Positions 1-5,668 of a stretch of DNA of 5,668 bases are shown piece after piece. Within the stretch, counting starts at the first letter, position 1, and each line of letters opens with the position of its first letter. Position numbers and translations under genes: made by a program. The notes below the pieces were generated by a model, which was not told the origin of the DNA, did not search any database, and worked only from the letters and a program-made list of their open reading frames with translations. The DNA is taken from positions 1 to 5,668 of the forward strand of contig JABEVH010000012.1 of assembly GCA_013043915.1 (NCBI GenBank). The letters are read 5' to 3'. Source of the DNA: Pseudomonadales bacterium (GTDB lineage: Bacteria; Pseudomonadota; Gammaproteobacteria; Pseudomonadales; Moraxellaceae).

Positions 1-44
1 CTGTAAGGACTACCCAAATCGTAAAAGAAATCAACCGTACGCAT
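1..44 (-). CDS. 2-hydroxychromene-2-carboxylate isomerase / kappa-GST-like (DsbA-fold) protein, N-terminal fragment
   Basis: Only the first 14 codons and two bases of a fifteenth lie in the window; the gene continues past the left edge. Reading down from the ATG at 44-42 gives MRTVDFFYDLGSPY and then a Ser or Arg codon. This matches the N-terminus typical of HCCA isomerases and kappa-class GSTs: a first beta strand (VDFFYDL) followed by an S-P-[YF]-S turn whose serine activates glutathione in that family (here S12). A Shine-Dalgarno GGAGG lies at 49-53, four bases before the ATG. The ATG shares its A with the TAA stop of the upstream dehydrogenase gene, so translation is probably coupled. Known members isomerise aromatic degradation intermediates with glutathione, but many genomic copies are annotated only as DsbA-family oxidoreductases, and the substrate cannot be inferred. 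The family call rests on a very short peptide. Confidence 0.7.
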   Translation of the reverse strand, partial: MRTVDFFYDLGSPY

Positions 45-1465
45 TATGCCTCCGGGTTACCATGCGGCAAGATATCAATGACCTTACCTGGATTAATGAT
101 ATTGCAGGGGTCAAATACTTGTTTGATCGCCCGCAGATAAAATAGCTCATCCTCGCTACGGGTATAGCTTAAATATGGCTTTTTGGTCAAACCAACACCG
201 TGTTCGGCTGACACAGAACCACGATAACGACGTACAACTTCAAAAACCTGGAGGTTCACTCGCTGGCAACGTTTAACAAATTCAGCCATACCGATATTGA
301 TGGGCTTAAGAATATTTAAGTGCAAATTCCCATCGCCTATATGACCAAACCATACCACCTGCAAATCGGGATACTCCTGAGCTACGATATCATCCATATC
401 CCGAATAAAGTCAGGCACCTTCTGGATGATTACTGAAATATCATTTTTATAAGGTGTAAACTGCGAAATAGTTTCAGAAATATCTTCACGTAAGCGCCAG
501 AGATTGGTCGCCTGGCTCTGGCTCTGGCTCAGTACACCATCGATCACCCAGCCCAGCTCCAAGGCATGTTCAAAATGCTTCATGGCCAGATCAATAACCT
601 GAGCATGTTCTCCTTCAAATTCGAGCAAGACATAAAAAGGACAAACCGTCTCAAAGGGCCGCGTCAATCCGGTATGTTCCGTCACCAGCTGCAGAGCCAG
701 TTCGGAAAAAAATTCAAAAGCGGTCAACTCCATGGCAGCCTGAAAGCTAGACAGCAAGGGCATGACAGCAGCAAAGTCGGGCACCCCCAGCACCATCACA
801 CGCAGATCATGAGGTCGACGCGCCATAGCCATGGTCGCTTCCACGATGAACCCTAAGGTTCCTTCCGCTCCAATAAACAAATGCCTTAAATCATAGCCTG
901 TGGCATTTTTTACCATACCTCCATTCAACTCCAGAATATCGCCCCGGCCGGTTACCACCTTCAGCCCCATGACCCAATCGCGGGTCATGCCATAACGTAT
1001 CACCTTGATACCTCCTGCATTGGTACCAATGTTGCCGCCCAGCTGGCTTGAGCCGGCACTGGCAAAATCAACCGGATAATACAAGCCATGCTGTTCTGCA
1101 AAGACTTGTAACTGTTCAGTGACAACGCCAGCCTCTACCCTCACCATACCATCCTCAGGTATAAACTCCAGAATACGGTTCATGCGCTCAAAGCTGACGA
1201 CTATCTCTCCCTGCGCCGCCACGGCTGCGCCTGATAATCCAGTGCGGCCGCCCGAGGGAACCAACGGCCATTGATGTTCACAGGCCCACTTGACCAAACA
1301 CTGCAACTCTTCCGCGCTGCGCGGGAACACCACCACCGAAGGAGCGGGGGTATAAACTCGTGTCCAGTCACGACCATACGTAGCCAAAGTGTCCGCATCG
1401 ACTCGTACTCGCTCAGGCGTAAAGATAGCCTCAAGGGCCTGAATATCCTCGTGGTTCAGGTGCAT
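44..1465 (-). CDS. FAD-linked oxidase, probable D-2-hydroxyglutarate dehydrogenase
   Basis: A 473-aa flavoprotein of the VAO/PCMH type (FAD_binding_4 plus FAD-oxidase C-terminal domain), the usual length for D-2-hydroxyglutarate / D-lactate / glycolate-oxidase-GlcD-like enzymes. Visible motifs: PSGGRTGLSGA (70-80) and GGNIGTNAGG (143-152) for FAD pyrophosphate binding; GYDLRHLFIGAEGTLG (190-205); R326 and K340 in the substrate region; FGHIGDGNLHLN (373-384) with candidate metal ligands H375 and H382; SAEHGVG (419-425) with E421 and catalytic-type H422; and a C-terminal NPGK. The spacing of these residues matches my recollection of human D2HGDH (H434, H441, N443, E475, H476). The frame stays open to a GTG at 1498, but that codon has no Shine-Dalgarno, whereas the ATG at 1465 has GGAG six bases upstream and gives a natural N-terminus. 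Divergence from serA favours D-2-hydroxyglutarate as substrate, feeding electrons probably to an electron-transfer flavoprotein or quinone. D-lactate or another D-2-hydroxyacid cannot be excluded from sequence. Confidence 0.88.
   Translation of the reverse strand: MHLNHEDIQALEAIFTPERVRVDADTLATYGRDWTRVYTPAPSVVVFPRSAEELQCLVKWACEHQWPLVPSGGRTGLSGAAVAAQGEIVVSFERMNRILEFIPEDGMVRVEAGVVTEQLQVFAEQHGLYYPVDFASAGSSQLGGNIGTNAGGIKVIRYGMTRDWVMGLKVVTGRGDILELNGGMVKNATGYDLRHLFIGAEGTLGFIVEATMAMARRPHDLRVMVLGVPDFAAVMPLLSSFQAAMELTAFEFFSELALQLVTEHTGLTRPFETVCPFYVLLEFEGEHAQVIDLAMKHFEHALELGWVIDGVLSQSQSQATNLWRLREDISETISQFTPYKNDISVIIQKVPDFIRDMDDIVAQEYPDLQVVWFGHIGDGNLHLNILKPINIGMAEFVKRCQRVNLQVFEVVRRYRGSVSAEHGVGLTKKPYLSYTRSEDELFYLRAIKQVFDPCNIINPGKVIDILPHGNPEA
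49..53 (-). promoter_or_regulatory. Ribosome binding site of the isomerase-like gene
   Basis: GGAGG on the minus strand, four bases upstream of the ATG at 44-42, inside the last codons of the preceding dehydrogenase gene. It supports the call that a second gene begins at the dehydrogenase stop codon. Confidence 0.6.
512..529. repeat. Three tandem copies of CTGGCT inside the dehydrogenase gene
   Basis: Three perfect 6-base units encode (Ser-Gln)x3 at residues 313-318 of the minus-strand dehydrogenase. The unit is a multiple of three, so gain or loss of a copy would keep the frame. Relatives as I remember them have a similar S-Q-S-x-A-Q stretch here, so this is probably coding sequence that happens to be repetitive. 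Confidence 0.5.
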
Positions 1466-1471
1466 GCTCTT

Positions 1472-1475
1472 CTCC
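1472..1475 (-). promoter_or_regulatory. Ribosome binding site that decides the dehydrogenase start
   Basis: GGAG on the minus strand, six bases before the ATG at 1465-1463. No comparable purine-rich site precedes the GTG at 1498, so the shorter 473-aa product is preferred over the 484-aa reading. Confidence 0.6.
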
Positions 1476-1574
1476 AGCCGACAAAAAGGCCTCTGCACAC
1501 GCAGCCGCCAGCTTTATGGTAACATAGTCAGCCTAAATTCATGGCCGCGCAGAACGATCCGGCCCCTTACTACA

Positions 1575-1579
1575 GAGGA
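1575..1579 (+). promoter_or_regulatory. Ribosome binding site of serA
   Basis: GAGGA five bases before the ATG at 1585. It fixes the start that also gives an N-terminus collinear with Escherichia coli SerA. Confidence 0.6.
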
Positions 1580-1584
1580 AGCTC

Positions 1585-2814
1585 ATGAGTCAGTTCTCTC
1601 TTGACAAGTCAAAGATCCGGTTTCTGCTGCTTGAAGGCGTACATCAGAATGCGCTGAACGTACTCCATAACAACGGCTATAGCCAGATTGATTACCTTAA
1701 AACAGCCTTGGATGAGGATGCACTGATTGAACGCATACGTGATGCTCACTTTATCGGCATTCGCTCCCGCACCCAGCTGACCGAAAAAGTTTTTGCTGCA
1801 GCCAACAAGCTCATTGCTGTGGGTTGCTTTTGCATCGGCACCAACCAGGTCAACCTCAAAGCAGCCATGCTGCGTGGCATACCCGTATTCAATGCTCCTT
1901 ACTCCAATACGCGATCTGTGGCTGAACTGGTACTCGCTGAGCTGATCCTTCTACTACGCGGCATTCCTGAGAAAAATGCTCTTGTACATCGTGGTGGCTG
2001 GACCAAGTCGGCAGAAGGCTCTTATGAAACCCGGGGCAAGACCTTAGGCATCGTTGGCTACGGCTCCATTGGCTCACAACTCTCTGTGCTTGCTGAATCC
2101 TTAGGCATGCACGTGCTGTATTACGATGTCGTCACCAAACTCCCTCTGGGCAATGCACGACAGGTTGGCACCATGCAGGAACTACTCTCCCTGTCTGATG
2201 TCGTCTCGTTGCACGTCCCAGACCTGCCCTCAACCCGCAACATGATGCGCGCTGAGCAGTTTGCCGACATGAAGAAGGGATCTATTTTCATCAATGCTGC
2301 TCGAGGCACCTGCGTTGATATCGACGCCTTGGCAGCAGCCCTGGAATCAGGTCATGTGGCGGGTGCCGCTATCGACGTATTCCCCGCTGAACCCAAAGCC
2401 AATAATGAAGAGTTTCTGTCACCCCTGCGCCGTTTTGACAATGTCATCCTGACACCACATATTGGTGGCTCCACGCTCGAAGCCCAAGCTAATATTGGCC
2501 TGGAAGTGGCGGAAAAGTTTGTGCGCTACTCCGATACAGGAACTACCCTCTCTGCCGTGAATTTTCCGGAAGTAGCTGTCCCCATGCAGGAAGGCAAGCA
2601 TCGCCTCTTGCATATTCACCGCAATATCCCGGGGGTTTTATCCGCCGTCAACTTGGTATTCGCACAAAACCAAATCAATATCAGTGCACAATCCCTGATG
2701 ACCAAGGAAGACATCGGTTATCTGGTTATGGATGTTGATGCAGAATACTCCAGTATGGCGCTGGAAAAACTGCAACAGATTGATGGCACCATACGTACAC
2801 GTGTTCTGTACTGA
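1585..2814 (+). CDS. serA: D-3-phosphoglycerate dehydrogenase (ACT-domain type)
   Basis: A 409-aa cytoplasmic enzyme catalysing the first committed step of serine synthesis, NAD-dependent oxidation of 3-phosphoglycerate to 3-phosphohydroxypyruvate. It is collinear with E. coli SerA (410 aa) as I recall it, sharing stretches such as FLLLEGVHQ, DAHFIGIRSRT, GCFCIGTNQV, FNAPYSNTRSVAELV and TPHIGGST. The NAD-binding Rossmann loop is GYGSIGS (158-164). The catalytic triad is present at R240, E269 and H292. The C-terminal ACT domain (about 338-409) keeps the serine-binding set as H345, N347 and N365 (E. coli H344, N346, N364), and W139 is also kept, so feedback inhibition by serine is expected. This class can also reduce 2-oxoglutarate to D-2-hydroxyglutarate, which fits the divergent dehydrogenase next door. 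An RlpA-like gene follows after two bases. Confidence 0.97.
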   Translation: MSQFSLDKSKIRFLLLEGVHQNALNVLHNNGYSQIDYLKTALDEDALIERIRDAHFIGIRSRTQLTEKVFAAANKLIAVGCFCIGTNQVNLKAAMLRGIPVFNAPYSNTRSVAELVLAELILLLRGIPEKNALVHRGGWTKSAEGSYETRGKTLGIVGYGSIGSQLSVLAESLGMHVLYYDVVTKLPLGNARQVGTMQELLSLSDVVSLHVPDLPSTRNMMRAEQFADMKKGSIFINAARGTCVDIDALAAALESGHVAGAAIDVFPAEPKANNEEFLSPLRRFDNVILTPHIGGSTLEAQANIGLEVAEKFVRYSDTGTTLSAVNFPEVAVPMQEGKHRLLHIHRNIPGVLSAVNLVFAQNQINISAQSLMTKEDIGYLVMDVDAEYSSMALEKLQQIDGTIRTRVLY

Positions 2815-2816
2815 GC

Positions 2817-3329
2817 ATGATGCGACTACTGGCTCTGCTTATCATCCTGCTGCCGAGCTGGGCGCAAGCTGACTCCACGGACAGCAGCCTGCTGGTATGG
2901 CCTTGGCAATTTGCGAATGAGGTGGTCAGCCCCGTGTCCGAGAGCAGCCCTCTTACTGAAAAAGAAGAAGGTCTGGCCTCTTGGTATGGCGGTCACTTTA
3001 TAGGAAAAAGAACCAGCAGTGGTCAGCGCTTTATGGGAAATGCACTCACCGCTGCTCATCGTTCTCTTCCCTTGGGAACGCTGGTTGAAGTCTATGCTCC
3101 TGACACAGATCGACATGTCATAGTGCGCATCAATGACCGCGGCCCTCATAGCCGCCATCGCATCATTGATCTTTCCTGGTTAGCTGCCAAGCACTTGGGT
3201 ATTCTTCATGCCGGGGTGGCCAAAGTACGTTTGCGCATCCTGAAAAACCGTGATCTTGGTCCATGGCTGGCCAGTTCCGATTCAAATTCAGGCGAGTGCT
3301 CTAGCACATCAACCACGATTACTCCGTAG
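2817..3329 (+). CDS. Secreted RlpA-like double-psi beta-barrel protein, SPOR-less
   Basis: A 170-aa exported protein. Residues 1-18 form a signal peptide (MMRLL, hydrophobic core LALLIILL, cleavage probably AQA|DS). There is no lipobox cysteine, so it should be periplasmic or secreted rather than a lipoprotein like classical RlpA. After a Ser/Glu-rich linker, residues 52-142 match the RlpA DPBB fold: GLASWYGGHF (52-61), RTSSGQRF (65-72), TAAHRSLPLGT (78-88) and VRINDRGP (103-110). H81 and D107 correspond to the active-site residues of Pseudomonas RlpA, but the usual Glu of the SGE motif is Gln (Q70). RlpA cleaves glycan strands lacking stem peptides; whether this protein is active is open. 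There is no SPOR domain, and the C-terminus is a short Ser/Thr tail. The ATG lies two bases after the serA stop with no clear Shine-Dalgarno, suggesting reinitiation; M2 (2820) is an equal alternative start. The 3' end overlaps the convergent gene by 11 bases. Confidence 0.85.
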   Translation: MMRLLALLIILLPSWAQADSTDSSLLVWPWQFANEVVSPVSESSPLTEKEEGLASWYGGHFIGKRTSSGQRFMGNALTAAHRSLPLGTLVEVYAPDTDRHVIVRINDRGPHSRHRIIDLSWLAAKHLGILHAGVAKVRLRILKNRDLGPWLASSDSNSGECSSTSTTITP

Positions 3330-4689
3330 CCGGCATAGCGCGCAGGTAGATCATACGTCTTGCCGCATCCAGGGCAGCCTCTAGCGCAGGACGGCGATAA
3401 TCCCAGATGACATCCGGCTCGGCCGGGTAGATGGCCATGGTAGCATTGCATTCAAATAGCAATACACTGCCATCTTCCGCCAGCGCAAAATCCACTCCCG
3501 CAAAATCCAAAGCTAGTCGCTCCAACAAGACCTGTAAAGCCTTCATGGCTTTGGGCCCCAACGTTGTCGGCATATCCTGCAGAAAATGCGCTTCCTCCTC
3601 CCGATAAGCTGGGTTTTCTGCCATGGCAGATGAAAAATAATGCACATTCCAATCCGCTGAAATGGCCAAGTGCAAAGGATACATGACGCCCTGAATAAAC
3701 ATCACGCGAAACTTGCGCACTAGGCCATCCCTGCCTCGAGCATCGAGAAACTCTATCGCCAGCAACCCTTCGCCCGGCAATCCCGCCAGCGCATCCGGCA
3801 ATTCTTCAGGCTTCTCGACCCTATAAAAATGTCGCCCTGCATGATACCCGGGAGCACGCAGTAACAAGGGGTAGCTTAATTTGGCTGTCATCAAGGCTGA
3901 ACGCATTATGCCGGTAATGCCTGCTGCCACAAGACCTGGAATATCTGCCATACGCCGAGCATTGCTGCTGCGGTCAGTAACCAGAACCTGATCAGGGTGA
4001 TTAATAACCGGCACTGAACTTTGATCGACGATATCGCGAGCACGAATCAATGCAGCACGTCCAACATCGGCATCACCGATGAGATTGATAATAAGGGCAT
4101 GGGGCGGCAAAGGCTGCAGTCCTTCATAGAATTCTGCATAAAGGGCTGTAACCGCAAAATGCCGGTCATCAATCCAGTGTTGGGTTGGAATATTACCGCT
4201 ACGCGCACAGACCAGCAGCAATAAGGGCAACCCAAACCCCTGACCACGATACGGCAAAGTTATCATGGAGTGCCCGACAAAACCTTGCTGCCAGTGTTTC
4301 TCTGCAGGCTCATGCAAAATCTCAAGCACACGAGCCAATCCCTGGTGAGCTGGGACCATATCAGGCTGAAGTTTCAACGCAGCTTCATAAAGCTGTCGAG
4401 CTTCTAGCCAGTTTTCTTCTTCAAAAAAAACCGTAGCCAGACTTACCAGCCCTTCGGGCCTATCCGGATGAAAATTAACGGCCCGTTGCCATGCTGTTTT
4501 GGCTGCAGAACGGTGCCCACTGCCATAAGCCAGGGTTGCCAATTCATGCAAAGCATCAAAATCTTTAGTATCGTGGCGCAAAGCTTCCAGGTAGACCTGC
4601 CTGGCCGATTCATCGTCACCCTGTGCAGCCAAACGTCTGGCCAGCTGAAGCCAGTATTGAGGGTTGGATGAGGGAGTAGCTTTGTCCAT
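3319..4689 (-). CDS. TPR-repeat protein with C-terminal ATP-grasp-like ligase domain, function unknown
   Basis: A 456-aa cytoplasmic protein with no signal peptide or membrane segment. Residues 12-110 hold about three TPR units (near 12-41, 45-75 and 79-110; e.g. AAQGDDESARQVYLEAL and NWLEARQLYEAALKLQPD). Residues 150-230 resemble a pre-ATP-grasp domain (GNIPTQHW at 165-172, NLIGDADVGRAAL at 202-214, PVINHPDQV at 227-235). Residues 231-450 look like an ATP-grasp module: YPLLLRAPGYHAGRHF (273-288), RKFRVMFIQGVMYPLHL (325-341), then DFAGVDFALAEDGSVLLFECNATM (395-418), where D400, E413 and N415 fit the Mg-ATP ligands. Such enzymes join a carboxylate to an amine or thiol through an acyl-phosphate, as in RimK and glutathione synthetase; the substrate here is unknown. 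R278 sits where many ATP-grasp enzymes have a lysine. The start ATG has GGAGG four bases upstream (4694-4698). The gene follows srkA after 25 bases, so co-transcription is likely. I am sure of the TPRs, fairly sure of the ATP-grasp assignment, and do not assign a function. Confidence 0.8.
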   Translation of the reverse strand: MDKATPSSNPQYWLQLARRLAAQGDDESARQVYLEALRHDTKDFDALHELATLAYGSGHRSAAKTAWQRAVNFHPDRPEGLVSLATVFFEEENWLEARQLYEAALKLQPDMVPAHQGLARVLEILHEPAEKHWQQGFVGHSMITLPYRGQGFGLPLLLLVCARSGNIPTQHWIDDRHFAVTALYAEFYEGLQPLPPHALIINLIGDADVGRAALIRARDIVDQSSVPVINHPDQVLVTDRSSNARRMADIPGLVAAGITGIMRSALMTAKLSYPLLLRAPGYHAGRHFYRVEKPEELPDALAGLPGEGLLAIEFLDARGRDGLVRKFRVMFIQGVMYPLHLAISADWNVHYFSSAMAENPAYREEEAHFLQDMPTTLGPKAMKALQVLLERLALDFAGVDFALAEDGSVLLFECNATMAIYPAEPDVIWDYRRPALEAALDAARRMIYLRAMPATE

Positions 4690-4693
4690 ATTT

Positions 4694-4698
4694 CCTCC
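4694..4698 (-). promoter_or_regulatory. Ribosome binding site of the TPR/ATP-grasp gene
   Basis: A strong GGAGG on the minus strand, four bases before the ATG at 4689-4687, within the 25-base gap after the srkA stop. It fixes the start of the 456-aa product. The gap leaves no obvious room for an independent terminator and promoter, which supports an srkA operon. Confidence 0.6.
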
Positions 4699-4714
4699 AC
4701 GCCAAAATCGGCAC

Positions 4715-5668
4715 CTACATCAATAAAGCCGTAGCTTCCATTCGTGTGCTTTGCACCTGTAACTCCTGTATGTGCTCCTGCCAATAGGACTCGCTAGCAA
4801 ACCAGGGAAAGTAGCGGGGAAATGCCGGATCCTCCCAGCGATTGGCCAGCCAGCCCGCATAATGAATCATACGCAATGTTCGCAGGGTCTCCACCAACGC
4901 CAGTTCCTTCATATCAAAATCGTGAAACGTCGTATAACCTTCAAGTAGCTCCAGCAACTGCATGCGCTGTTCCTGCTCGGAACCGCTGAGCAGCATCCAG
5001 AGATCCTGAACAGCAGGAGCCTGTTGGCTATCATCGAAATCAAGCAGCCAGGGCCCATCATCGCGTGTCCAAATAATATTGCCCGGATGACAATCACCCT
5101 GAGTACGAATCGTCTTTACTGACTCTAGCCCGCCGGCATGTATCTGTTGGCGTAATTGCAGAATAATTTGACGGTAAGGTGCTTCCCAACGAGCAGGTAG
5201 CAGATGACTCCCCAGCACACAAGCCGATGGCTCATCAAGCCATCGCTGCAACGTCAAGGTTGCTCGATGCTCAAAAGCCTGGGAACTTCCCACTGCATGC
5301 AGCCTGCCGAGAACCCTCCCTATACGCAGGAGCTGTTCAAAATCTCCAGCCTCCAGGGCCTGACCTCCTTTGCGAGGGAAAAGGGCATATAAAAATCCGG
5401 CATGGCTAAATAGACTCTCGCCTCGCTCATCCAGCAGGGGAGCAATGATCGGTAACTCTGCCTCGGCTAGCTGCCGCGAGAAAGCATGCTCTTCGCGAAT
5501 TTGCTCTGCTGTCCAGCGCCGGGGACGGTAAAATTTGACGATAACCGGGTCTGCATCTTCTACGCCAACCTGATAAACCCGATTCTCATAACTGTTAAGG
5601 GCAAGCACCCGAGCATCTGAACGTCGTCCGGTCTGCTCCACGGCAGCGATAACCTGCTCAGGCTGCAA
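4715..5668 (-). CDS. srkA: Stress response kinase A (SrkA/YihE/RdoA family), N-terminus cut by window edge
   Basis: 317 residues are visible, ending at TAG (4717-4715). The protein is an aminoglycoside-phosphotransferase-fold Ser/Thr kinase. Diagnostic stretches: LNSYENRVYQVG (24-35; S26 equals E. coli S36 in the ATP site), VKFYRPRRWTAEQIREEH (44-61; candidate ATP lysine K45), QGDCHPGN (190-197; catalytic-type D192 equals E. coli D201), LLDFDD (208-213; metal ligand D210 equals E. coli D217) and AVQDLWMLLSG (219-229). The first codon in the window is TTG. It aligns with L11 of the E. coli protein as I recall it, so it is probably an internal leucine, with about ten residues missing beyond the edge. 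E. coli SrkA protects stressed cells against death by countering MazF-related signalling; the direct substrate is poorly defined. The HGD histidine is Gln here (Q190). The TPR/ATP-grasp gene follows after 25 bases; in E. coli the neighbour is dsbA instead. Confidence 0.93.
   Translation of the reverse strand: MQPEQVIAAVEQTGRRSDARVLALNSYENRVYQVGVEDADPVIVKFYRPRRWTAEQIREEHAFSRQLAEAELPIIAPLLDERGESLFSHAGFLYALFPRKGGQALEAGDFEQLLRIGRVLGRLHAVGSSQAFEHRATLTLQRWLDEPSACVLGSHLLPARWEAPYRQIILQLRQQIHAGGLESVKTIRTQGDCHPGNIIWTRDDGPWLLDFDDSQQAPAVQDLWMLLSGSEQEQRMQLLELLEGYTTFHDFDMKELALVETLRTLRMIHYAGWLANRWEDPAFPRYFPWFASESYWQEHIQELQVQSTRMEATALLM

Larger units (their letters stand above)
1466..1584. promoter_or_regulatory. 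Divergent promoter region between the D-2-hydroxyglutarate dehydrogenase gene and serA
   Basis: This 119-base spacer must hold the start signals for both transcription units, since it is the only non-coding space between the divergent genes. The AT-richest part is 1512-1541. It contains weak -10-like hexamers on the plus strand (TATGGT at 1515-1520 and TAAATT at 1534-1539), neither with a good -35 at 16-18 bases. TATG-gtaa-CATA at 1515-1526 is a small inverted repeat that could be an operator half-site pair or chance. The region call is by position; individual promoters are not assigned. Confidence 0.45.

Noticed and set aside
512..529. CTGGCT x3 as a phase-variation tract
   Set aside because: Only three units of six bases are present. 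Slippage would add or remove Ser-Gln without breaking the frame, so it cannot switch the gene off.
566..856. 96-codon plus-strand open frame inside the dehydrogenase gene
   Set aside because: It lies wholly antisense to conserved FAD-oxidase sequence, has a basic low-complexity composition and resembles no known family. It is a shadow frame.
1466..1498. Eleven-residue N-terminal extension of the dehydrogenase from a GTG at 1498
   Set aside because: There is no ribosome site before the GTG, whereas the ATG at 1465 has GGAG at good spacing.
1543..1564. GGCC...GGCC pair before serA as a hairpin or attenuator
   Set aside because: The arms are four self-complementary bases with a 14-base loop and no T run or leader peptide, so a meaningful structure is unlikely.
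2797..2804. ACACGTGT palindrome at the end of serA
   Set aside because: It is an eight-base perfect palindrome lying in conserved codons (T-R-V-L), too short to call an operator.
2826..3158. 110-codon minus-strand open frame opposite the rlpA-like gene
   Set aside because: It is antisense to the signal peptide and DPBB domain, which carry clear family motifs. The translated product shows no recognisable domain.
4443..4784. 113-codon minus-strand open frame spanning the srkA/TPR junction
   Set aside because: It is out of frame with two well-supported genes on the same strand and overlaps the TPR coding sequence extensively. It has no recognisable motifs.

Overview
This is a gene-dense stretch of bacterial chromosome, most likely from a gammaproteobacterium of moderate GC content. 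Three things point there: an Escherichia-type SerA of 409 aa, an SrkA/YihE/RdoA stress kinase (mostly a gammaproteobacterial family), and a divergent serA / D-2-hydroxyglutarate dehydrogenase pair like the one in Pseudomonas. The genus cannot be read from the window. I see no mobile element, tRNA, rRNA, CRISPR array or convincing rho-independent terminator, and no non-coding stretch over 120 bases.

Left part (1-1465, minus strand): an FAD-linked oxidase of the D-2-hydroxyglutarate/D-lactate dehydrogenase type. Its stop codon shares one base (TAATG) with the start of a second gene that runs off the left edge. Only 14 whole codons of that gene are visible, but they read like the N-terminus of a 2-hydroxychromene-2-carboxylate isomerase / kappa-GST-like (DsbA-fold) protein. 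A 119-base divergent spacer (1466-1584) separates this unit from serA.

Middle (1585-3329, plus strand): serA (3-phosphoglycerate dehydrogenase with an ACT domain), followed after 2 bases by a short, secreted, SPOR-less RlpA-like double-psi beta-barrel protein. SerA-type enzymes of this class can reduce 2-oxoglutarate to D-2-hydroxyglutarate. The divergent oxidase would return D-2-hydroxyglutarate to 2-oxoglutarate and pass the electrons on, so the two genes plausibly form one metabolic couple that drives serine synthesis.

Right part (3319-5668, minus strand): an SrkA-family protein kinase, cut at its N-terminus by the window edge, followed after 25 bases by a 456-aa protein with N-terminal TPR repeats and a C-terminal ATP-grasp-like ligase region. 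This second gene is the least understood in the window. Its 3' end overlaps the 3' end of the rlpA-like gene by 11 bases in convergent orientation.

I found no clear undescribed multi-gene system. The best leads are the TPR/ATP-grasp protein coupled to SrkA, the isomerase-like gene coupled to the D-2-hydroxyglutarate dehydrogenase, and two substitutions at normally conserved active-site-region positions (RlpA-like Q70, SrkA Q190).
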